Source: Sphingomonas yabuuchiae (lineage in GTDB: Bacteria; Pseudomonadota; Alphaproteobacteria; Sphingomonadales; Sphingomonadaceae). Taken from it: a stretch of 32,753 bases of DNA. Under the pieces are notes generated by a model. The model worked only from the letters and a program-made list of their open reading frames with translations, did not search any database and had not been told where the DNA came from. The stretch lies in contig NZ_LDTF01000061.1 of NCBI RefSeq assembly GCF_001477495.1, forward strand, positions 1 to 32,753, given 5' to 3'. The number at the start of each line of letters is the position of its first letter. Within the stretch, counting starts at the first letter, position 1. Below are positions 32,110-32,753 of this stretch, piece after piece. The position numbers and the translations under genes were made by a program.

Positions 32110-32714
32110 AGCCGGACGATGGCGGTGGCGATCCTTTCGGCTTCTTCCGGGTCGTGCGTAACCATCAGGATCGGGATGCCGCTCCGGTCGCGCACCGCCT
32201 CCAGCGCATCCAGGATATCCCCCCGCCGCGCCCGGTCCAGTGACGACAAAGGCTCGTCGAGTAGCAGCACGCGCGGGTTGCTGAGCAGGGCCCGCCCTAT
32301 CGCCACCCGTCGCGCCTCGCCGCCGGACAGGCTGCGCGGCCAGCGGTCGAGCAGATGGCCGATGCCCAGCATCGCGATCACGCCGTCCCAGTCGTTCCCG
32401 CCGCCCCGGCCCATGCCATAGCGCAGATTGGCCGCGACCCGCCGGTGCGGGAACAGGCGCGGTTCCTGAAAGACATAGCCGATGCGGCGATGCTCGGCGC
32501 GGACATCGATCCGGGCAGCCGCATCGAACAGCGTCTCGCCCGCGACCCGGACATGGCCCGCGTCCGGCCGGACGAGCCCGGCCACCATTTGCAGGATCGT
32601 GGTCTTGCCGACTCCCGACGGCCCGAACAGCACGGTCGCACCCGGCCCGGTGGCGAAGCACGCTGCAATCTGCCCCTCGCCCCGCCGCACCGTCACGTCG
32701 ACGTCAAAGGACAT
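32106..32714 (-). CDS. modC: molybdate ABC transporter ATPase ModC (short form)
   Basis: 202 residues. Walker A GPSGVGKTT (31-39), Q-loop FQEPRLFPH (82-90), signature LSGGE (129-133), Walker B VLLLDEP (149-155), D-loop SSLD and switch His187 (VTHDPEE) are all intact. YVFQEPRLFPHRRVAANLRYG is the usual ModC wording. ModC is normally about 350 residues with a C-terminal molybdate-binding (Mop/TOBE) domain; here the protein ends right after the ATPase core, so that domain is absent. It overlaps the end of modB by 11 bases. It powers molybdate uptake; another small oxyanion is possible. Confidence 0.85.
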   Translation of the reverse strand: MSFDVDVTVRRGEGQIAACFATGPGATVLFGPSGVGKTTILQMVAGLVRPDAGHVRVAGETLFDAAARIDVRAEHRRIGYVFQEPRLFPHRRVAANLRYGMGRGGGNDWDGVIAMLGIGHLLDRWPRSLSGGEARRVAIGRALLSNPRVLLLDEPLSSLDRARRGDILDALEAVRDRSGIPILMVTHDPEEAERIATAIVRL

Positions 32715-32753
32715 GCAGCCCCCGCCCCATCCGCCGCGCCAGCCATTCCGAGG
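32704..32753 (-). CDS. modB: molybdate ABC permease ModB, last 15 residues only
   Basis: In the frame shifted from modC, the minus strand encodes SEWLARRMGRGLHVL then TGA at 32704-32706. An SEWLARRM-type tail is typical of ModB permeases, and modB directly before modC with overlap is the common gene order. The rest lies outside the window. Confidence 0.65.
   Translation of the reverse strand, partial: SEWLARRMGRGLHVL

Overview
The window reads as chromosomal DNA of a GC-rich alphaproteobacterium, most likely a member of the Sphingomonadales (Sphingomonas-like). This is inferred from the very high GC of coding regions, the abundance of TonB-dependent receptors paired with glycosidases, surface autotransporters with poly-Gly lipoprotein starts, and an rplM-rpsI pair encoding an S9 with an Ala/Pro-rich N-terminal extension. 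No species call is possible from sequence inspection alone.

Layout. 1-6.6 kb is a cell-surface region: the 3' part of an Ig-repeat autotransporter (+), a small three-gene minus-strand unit of unknown envelope proteins, and a subtilisin-type lipoprotein autotransporter preceded by an unusually structured leader. 6.7-8.85 kb holds a large tyrosine integrase next to tRNA-Pro(UGG), with three 12-bp direct repeats between them, which looks like one end of an integrated element that would extend to lower coordinates. A nucleoside deaminase follows.

9.4-27.2 kb is a carbohydrate-utilisation locus of about 18 kb. It contains TonB receptor - alpha/beta hydrolase - GH2 (beta-glucuronidase-like); ExuT-like MFS - GH31; ExuT-like MFS - GH43 beta-xylosidase; a divergent LacI regulator; and TonB receptor - secreted GH43. 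Secreted (GH2, hydrolase, second GH43) and apparently cytoplasmic (GH31, first GH43) enzymes suggest stepwise handling: outer-membrane uptake by TonB receptors, periplasmic trimming, inner-membrane uptake by MFS carriers, cytoplasmic hydrolysis. The GH2 carries the NxK motif known to read the carboxylate of uronic acids, and the carriers look like hexuronate permeases, so a uronic-acid-bearing xylan or arabinoxylan is my best guess for the substrate. Two operator types are visible: a 15-bp near-palindrome shared by two of the units, and a perfect 16-bp LacI-type palindrome at the promoter of the second receptor.

27.4-32.75 kb is housekeeping: a Zur-like Fur protein, heme A synthase (COX15/CtaA), ribosomal proteins L13 and S9, a DMT-family transporter, a secreted protein of unknown function, and the molybdate transporter ATPase ModC with the last codons of ModB. 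Two copies of a 122-bp palindromic intergenic repeat flank the second receptor-GH43 unit in opposite orientation.
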